The position numbers were made by a program, and so were the translations under genes. A DNA stretch of 64,000 bases from VXRJ01 sp964636705. GTDB taxonomy: Bacteria; Acidobacteriota; Vicinamibacteria; Vicinamibacterales; UBA8438. The DNA lies in NCBI GenBank assembly GCA_964636705.1, contig CAZWUJ010000020.1:6677-70676 (forward strand), in the 5' to 3' direction. Positions 63,438 through 64,000 of this stretch are shown one piece after another. The notes beneath the pieces were generated by a model. It worked only from the letters and a program-made list of their open reading frames with translations. It had not been told where the DNA came from and did not search any database. Positions within the stretch are counted from its first letter, which is position 1. Each line of letters starts with the position of its first letter.

Positions 63438-63471
63438 ACTAGCTGGTACTCTGGCTACGGAGTATCCGACC

Positions 63472-63717
63472 ATGAGGACCACGCTGAACCTCTCCGCCGA
63501 GGCGTTGGCCAGTGTGCGCCAGTTGGCGCAGCAGCGCGACAAGACCCTCGGCGCCGTTGCGTCGGAACTGATTCTCAAGGCGATCGCGCCGGAGAGCGCG
63601 CCGGAGGTCCGCAACGGCGTGCCGCTCTTTTCCGCGGCCGGCGGTGTTGGAGACGGAGACCAGGAGGCCGTTCCGGACATCGAGCTGGTCAATCGGCTTC
63701 GCGACCAGGAACCGTGA
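63472..63717 (+). CDS. VapB-like ribbon-helix-helix antitoxin
   Basis: An 81-residue protein. The N-terminal MRTTLNLSAEALASVRQLAQ and KTLGAVASELILKA match the ribbon-helix-helix DNA-binding fold of VapB/CopG antitoxins; the acidic C-terminus (DGDQEAVPDIELVNRL) would wrap the toxin. It overlaps the toxin start by GTGA, and palindromes lie just upstream. Confidence 0.75.
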   Translation: MRTTLNLSAEALASVRQLAQQRDKTLGAVASELILKAIAPESAPEVRNGVPLFSAAGGVGDGDQEAVPDIELVNRLRDQEP

Positions 63718-63953
63718 GCCATCTGCTGGACGTCAACTTCCTGGTGGCGCTGTTCGATCCACGGCACGTCAATCACGACGCCGCTCACTACTGGTTCAGC
63801 GCCGGGTTCTCGTCGACGTGGGCAACCTGTTCCATCACCGAAGCCGGGTGTATCCGCGTGTTGTCACATCCGGCCTATCCAACGGTATCGACGACTCCCG
63901 TCGACGCGTTGAGGCGGCTCACGCGGTTCTGCGACTCCGGTGGGCATAGCTAG
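63714..63953 (+). pseudogene. VapC-like PIN-domain toxin, truncated
   Basis: The frame begins with GTG in the overlap with the antitoxin. It reads SHLLDVNFLVALFDPRHVNH (first acidic residue of the PIN site) and SITEAGCIRVLSHPAYP (the conserved Glu), then stops at 63951 after 79 residues (RFCDSGGHS). PIN toxins of this type are about 130-145 residues and place further catalytic Asp residues after this point, so the nuclease site is incomplete. The downstream 47 bases show no continuation in another frame that I can recognise. Confidence 0.7.
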
Positions 63954-64000
63954 TGCCAGCCAGAAAACCCCCGTTTCGGGTGAGGATCTGCGCCAATTCG

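Overview
This is a high-GC window with long, tightly packed genes. It suggests a Gram-negative soil or host-associated bacterium of the Acidobacteriota (Vicinamibacteria-like) type. The evidence is three periplasmic PQQ dehydrogenases, a DUF1800/DUF1501 pair, a TonB receptor, multihaem cytochromes, several RND pumps and a START-like secreted protein of a kind I associate with Acidobacteria. No rRNA or other taxonomic marker is present, so this is an inference from gene content.

Layout. 1-7.8 kb: the N-terminal end of a serine hydrolase, then a co-directional run of PLP decarboxylase, octahaem (HAO-like) lipoprotein cytochrome, NapC/NirT quinol dehydrogenase, a small membrane protein, an OPT transporter, a membrane hypothetical protein and an aminoglycoside-phosphotransferase-fold kinase. 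7.9-18.1 kb: a PQQ dehydrogenase, a DUF4143 ATPase, a haem-type TonB receptor, and a four-gene minus-strand operon (two tandem paraoxonase-like lactonases, cytochrome c, PQQ dehydrogenase) that looks like a periplasmic sugar-oxidation and lactone-hydrolysis unit. 18.2-18.9 kb: remnants of a DUF3800 gene and a DNA methyltransferase. 18.9-24.8 kb: DUF1501/DUF1800, a broken sorbosone-type dehydrogenase and a third PQQ dehydrogenase. 24.9-25.6 kb: a nucleotidyltransferase.

25.7-41.4 kb is a five-gene minus-strand operon: RND adaptor, RND pump, a 2357-residue reducing type I PKS, a B12-binding radical SAM enzyme (DUF4070, HpnP-like) and a thioester-reductase/sulfotransferase fusion. It reads as a biosynthesis-plus-export system for a modified, possibly sulfated, polyketide lipid. 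A second RND pump diverges from it (41.6-44.7 kb).

44.7-49.1 kb is accessory DNA: a Cas3 HD nuclease cut off just before its helicase, a divergent DnaQ-like exonuclease, and a three-gene TIGR04255 module lying between two diverged copies of the 3' end of a small membrane-protein gene.

49.1-62.0 kb is the most striking part. A START-like lipid-binding protein and a close homologue of eukaryotic sterol C-24 methyltransferase form an operon. Next to them are an RND pump, a protein fusing a GPP34 (GOLPH3/VPS74) domain to a cytochrome P450, a divergent outer-membrane channel and adaptor, an FAD oxidoreductase and a Rieske oxygenase of the kind that acts on sterol rings. I read this as a bacterial sterol (or sterol-like lipid) modification and transport locus. 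No oxidosqualene cyclase or squalene epoxidase is in the window, so the substrate may be made elsewhere or taken from a host. The window ends with an amidohydrolase lipoprotein and a VapBC-like pair whose toxin is truncated.
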